From Chloroflexota bacterium (GTDB taxonomy: Bacteria; Chloroflexota; Anaerolineae; J102): DNA of 7,891 nucleotides. The position numbers and the translations under genes were made by a program. Positions within the stretch are counted from its first letter, which is position 1. Each line of letters starts with the position of its first letter. The stretch is taken from NCBI GenBank assembly GCA_013152695.1, contig JAADFV010000082.1, positions 1 to 7,891 of the forward strand, written 5' to 3'. The notes under the pieces are model-generated. The model was given only the letters and a program-made list of their open reading frames with translations. It was not told the DNA's origin and ran no database searches. Positions 6,058-7,891 of the stretch are shown piece by piece.

Positions 6058-7512
6058 TCATGGTGATGGTTCCGTAAAGCCCGCCACCAAATCGATCACC
6101 AGTTCCTGCAAATCACCACGATTGGGTAACGTGCCCATCATACCGTACATGGCGGCGGAACGACGAGGTAACCCAGCTCCACCCATCCGCCCTGCGACCA
6201 TTTGGGTAAGGCGACTGAGCCATCCTTCGGGCAAACGCCCTGCCTGTTCCACTGCCTTCTGGAGCAAAACATGGCCGAAACGTCGCGGAGTCCAGCGTCT
6301 AGCTTCAGCCGCACTGGCGGCGAGGTCCCGTAGGAATGCATCCACCACTGCCGCGTGGCCCCAATGCACGGTCATGTGTAGACTGGGCGGGAATTGCTGC
6401 CGGTCCAGATGCCACCCCCGCTCTTGCATCTCATCCCCTACCTCGTACACATCCAGGCGTTTGGAGGCGATGGCCATGACACTCATGTCGGGATTACTGA
6501 GAATGTGCAGATCAGGGATGGCGTTGATGCCCCGAATGAGAGCATCACGTGTGTCCATCACCTGTTTGGCCATACGCAGATAGCCATCCTCTCCCAAATA
6601 ATTCATCACAGCCCAGGCAGCAGCAATAGCACCACCCGGACGAGTTCCCAGCAATGTCGGAGAAGCATAAATGCCACCCGGCCAGTCGGTGTGGGCAAAG
6701 ATTTGATAACGACGCAGCGCTTTATCACGATACAAGATCACAGAGGCGCCTTTGGCCGTGTAGCCATATTTGTGCAAGTCTGCCGAGATCGAGGTGACTC
6801 CCGGCAAACGAAAATCGAATTCGGGGATAGAATAGCCCAATTTTCGCACAAAAGGCAGCATCAATCCCCCCACACAAGCGTCGACATGACACAGCAAACC
6901 ATGAGTTTGGGCCAATTCTGCGATTTCGGTAATGGGATCGATCACACCTTGAGGATAGGAAGGCGCCGAACCTACCAGGAGTATGGTCGCTGGCGTGAGT
7001 GCCCGTTGCATCGCAGCAATATCTGCCCTAAAATCACTGCGTACCGGCGTGTAGACAAGTTTCAGACCAAAATAATGGGCTGCTTTGGCAAAAGCAGGGT
7101 GGGCAGTGAGGGGGAGAACGATTTCTGGGTGCTGGATGTGAGGATGGTGGTGGCGAGCCCACTCACGCGCTGTGTAGACGGCCAGAAGAATGCTCTCCGT
7201 ACCACCGCTGGTCATGTTCCCCGCCGCTCGTTCGTTCCCAGCCAGCAACCCGATCATCATTGCCACCACATCCGTCTCAAAACCACGCAAACTCTTGAAA
7301 GCGCCCGGATTCAAACCATTTTCGGAGAAGAAACGCGTGTAAGCCTCCTTAGCGACCTCATAGACCTCGGGCTCGCTCTGAAATACAAGGCTGAAGGCAC
7401 GGCCCTGGCGCCAATTTACATCTTGCTTACGGCGACGTTCCATTTCGGCAAACAGGGCTTCCCGCCCCATGCCTTGGACGGGAAATCTTGGGGAAGATGA
7501 GGGCTGTGACAT
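6058..7512 (-). CDS. Sphingosine-1-phosphate lyase-like PLP-dependent decarboxylase/lyase
   Basis: Encodes 484 residues, a soluble fold-type I PLP enzyme of the group II decarboxylase family. Landmarks match eukaryotic sphingosine-1-phosphate lyase in order: NMTSGGTESILL (99-110, PLP phosphate binding), AHPAFAKAAHYFG (137-149), PQGVIDP (187-193), HVDACVGG (209-216, with D211 for the pyridine nitrogen), SISADLHKYGY (241-251, with K248 the predicted Schiff-base lysine), TDWPGGIYASPT (275-286), GTRPGG (289-294), QFPPSLH (373-379) and a C-terminal AAMYGMMG (453-460). The family reaction cleaves phosphorylated sphingoid bases into a fatty aldehyde and phosphoethanolamine. It lacks the N-terminal membrane segment of the eukaryotic enzymes, so it is probably cytoplasmic. 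The ATG at 7512 is chosen because AGGGAGA lies 6 nt upstream; an in-frame TTG at 7548 would add 12 residues. The true substrate may be another phospho-amine or an amino acid. Confidence 0.88.
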   Translation of the reverse strand: MSQPSSSPRFPVQGMGREALFAEMERRRKQDVNWRQGRAFSLVFQSEPEVYEVAKEAYTRFFSENGLNPGAFKSLRGFETDVVAMMIGLLAGNERAAGNMTSGGTESILLAVYTAREWARHHHPHIQHPEIVLPLTAHPAFAKAAHYFGLKLVYTPVRSDFRADIAAMQRALTPATILLVGSAPSYPQGVIDPITEIAELAQTHGLLCHVDACVGGLMLPFVRKLGYSIPEFDFRLPGVTSISADLHKYGYTAKGASVILYRDKALRRYQIFAHTDWPGGIYASPTLLGTRPGGAIAAAWAVMNYLGEDGYLRMAKQVMDTRDALIRGINAIPDLHILSNPDMSVMAIASKRLDVYEVGDEMQERGWHLDRQQFPPSLHMTVHWGHAAVVDAFLRDLAASAAEARRWTPRRFGHVLLQKAVEQAGRLPEGWLSRLTQMVAGRMGGAGLPRRSAAMYGMMGTLPNRGDLQELVIDLVAGFTEPSP

Positions 7513-7518
7513 GGGCTT

Positions 7519-7525
7519 TCTCCCT
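7519..7525 (-). promoter_or_regulatory. Ribosome binding site that decides the lyase start
   Basis: AGGGAGA on the minus strand, 6 nt before the ATG ending at 7512. The alternative in-frame TTG (7546-7548) has only AGGGG about 4 nt upstream and is a weaker start codon, so the shorter protein is preferred. Confidence 0.7.
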
Positions 7526-7565
7526 ATAGCTAATGATGTGGCGATCAATCATCCCCTATCAAAGC

Positions 7566-7600
7566 ACAAAGCCCCGTCCTTTGTCCAGGCGGGGCTTTGT
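7566..7600. terminator. Perfect 11-bp GC-rich hairpin, terminator-like
   Basis: ACAAAGCCCCG (7566-7576) and CGGGGCTTTGT (7590-7600) are exact reverse complements around a 13-nt loop. The shape is that of an intrinsic terminator, but neither strand has a clean U-run after the stem: the plus strand continues CATCTTAAG and the minus strand GCTTTGATAGG. It lies about 54 nt upstream of the lyase ATG. It may end an upstream minus-strand transcript from beyond the window, or act as a leader hairpin of the lyase mRNA. The loop contains a second CTTTGT (7579-7584) able to pair with the left arm instead. Confidence 0.6.
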
Positions 7601-7670
7601 CATCTTAAGTTCAAACACGTAATTTGTGAGGGTTAATTGACGTTATTTCCTTACAAATACGCCCTTAAAC

Positions 7671-7847
7671 TGTCATTCTGAGCGACTTTTCGGAGTCAAC
7701 ACACATCAAATGGATACGAATATCAATACGAAAAGGCCCATTACGGTGCCAATTCTAGCGAAGAATCTAGCGATTTATTTACCGCTAGACCCTTCACTAG
7801 CGTTTCCTGTTCATGTCAGTTGTGCATTCGACCCGTTCAGGGTGACA
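7671..7847. repeat. Compound palindromic element (REP/MITE-like) with two nested inverted repeats
   Basis: Outer arms: TGTCATTCTGAGCG (7671-7684) and CGTTCAGGGTGACA (7834-7847), inverted with 11 of 14 matches; the three others are G-T pairs. Inner hairpin: 7753-7772 against 7783-7802, with 15 of 20 matches, both containing CTAGCG and flanking a 10-nt AT-rich loop. A further 7-bp perfect pair, CTTTTCG (7686-7692) and CGAAAAG (7729-7735), lies in the left spacer. The arm text resembles the dispersed CATTCTGAGCGAAGCGAAGAATCT-type bacterial repeat and its CACCCTGAACG variant, here split by about 70 and 31 bases. No transposase and no clear target-site duplication are seen. Confidence 0.6.
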
Positions 7848-7891
7848 CATTGTGTGTTCTAATCCAACTACACTTCTGTGTTTGCACTTAG

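Larger units (their letters stand above)
7513..7891. other. Non-coding region upstream of the lyase-like gene
   Basis: This 379-base stretch contains the lyase ribosome binding site, the 7566-7600 hairpin and the 7671-7847 palindromic element. Between 7601 and 7670, and after 7848, I see no gene and no convincing sigma-70 promoter on either strand. No tRNA or rRNA is recognisable. The neighbouring gene to the right lies outside the window. Confidence 0.6.

Noticed and set aside
6394..7500. Plus-strand open frame of 368 codons opposite the lyase-like gene
   Set aside because: The minus-strand frame carries the complete set of PLP-enzyme motifs. The plus-strand product is rich in low-complexity H/R/T/Q text with no recognisable domain.
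20..7512. A functional adhesin-lyase system or operon
   Set aside because: The only link is shared strand and adjacency; the 227-base AT-rich gap has its own promoter candidate, and no shared domain or regulatory motif was found.
6058..7548. Longer lyase start at the TTG ending at 7548
   Set aside because: TTG is a rarer start, the upstream AGGGG is close to it, and the downstream ATG at 7512 has a better-spaced AGGGAGA. It cannot be fully excluded.
7710..7862. Plus-strand 50-codon frame starting at ATG 7710
   Set aside because: It runs straight through the palindromic element, its only GGAG lies 14 nt upstream, and part of the product is simply the translated repeat arms. Most likely a chance frame within a repeat.

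Overview
This window holds two genes, both on the minus strand, with about 380 bases of non-coding sequence at the right end. The larger gene (20-5830) encodes a 1,936-residue secreted modular surface protein. Upstream of it, 227 bases away, is a gene (6058-7512) for a 484-residue soluble PLP enzyme that closely resembles sphingosine-1-phosphate lyase.

The likely host is a Gram-positive-like or monoderm environmental bacterium, most probably a Chloroflexota (Anaerolineae-like) genome. The reasons are the mosaic of SdrD-B, DUF11/DUF7507 and Big-1-like domains ending in an Fn3-like domain and a short hydrophobic tail (last residues LYIPFVIH), and a mid-to-high GC coding sequence. The tail resembles the YLPLV-type C-termini I associate with exported Chloroflexota proteins. 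This assignment is an inference from style; no phylogenetic marker gene is present.

Layout: 1-19 is the window edge just past the surface-protein stop codon. Positions 20-5830 are the surface protein. From its N-terminus the order is: signal peptide, CCCCGGGG segment, SdrD-B domain 1, beta-propeller-like domain, DUF7507-like domain, SdrD-B 2, two more DUF11-like domains, five Big-1-like repeats in an A-B-B-B-A order, SdrD-B 3 to 5, Fn3-like domain, short tail. Positions 5831-6057 are AT-rich, with the ribosome binding site, a possible extended -10 promoter and a small palindrome. Positions 6058-7512 are the lyase-like enzyme. Positions 7513-7891 carry its ribosome binding site, an 11-bp perfect terminator-like hairpin, and a roughly 177-bp palindromic element whose arms resemble a widely dispersed TGTCATTCTGAGCG-type repeat.

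Nothing in the sequence shows that the two genes act together. They share a strand, but the gap is long and AT-rich and contains its own promoter candidate. The surface protein is best read as an adhesin or stalk and the enzyme as a cytoplasmic lipid- or amine-degrading lyase. The most notable points are the domain-by-domain pairing of all 20 cysteines outside the CCCC cluster, the symmetric Big-1 array, the eukaryote-like lyase, and the compound palindromic element at the right edge.
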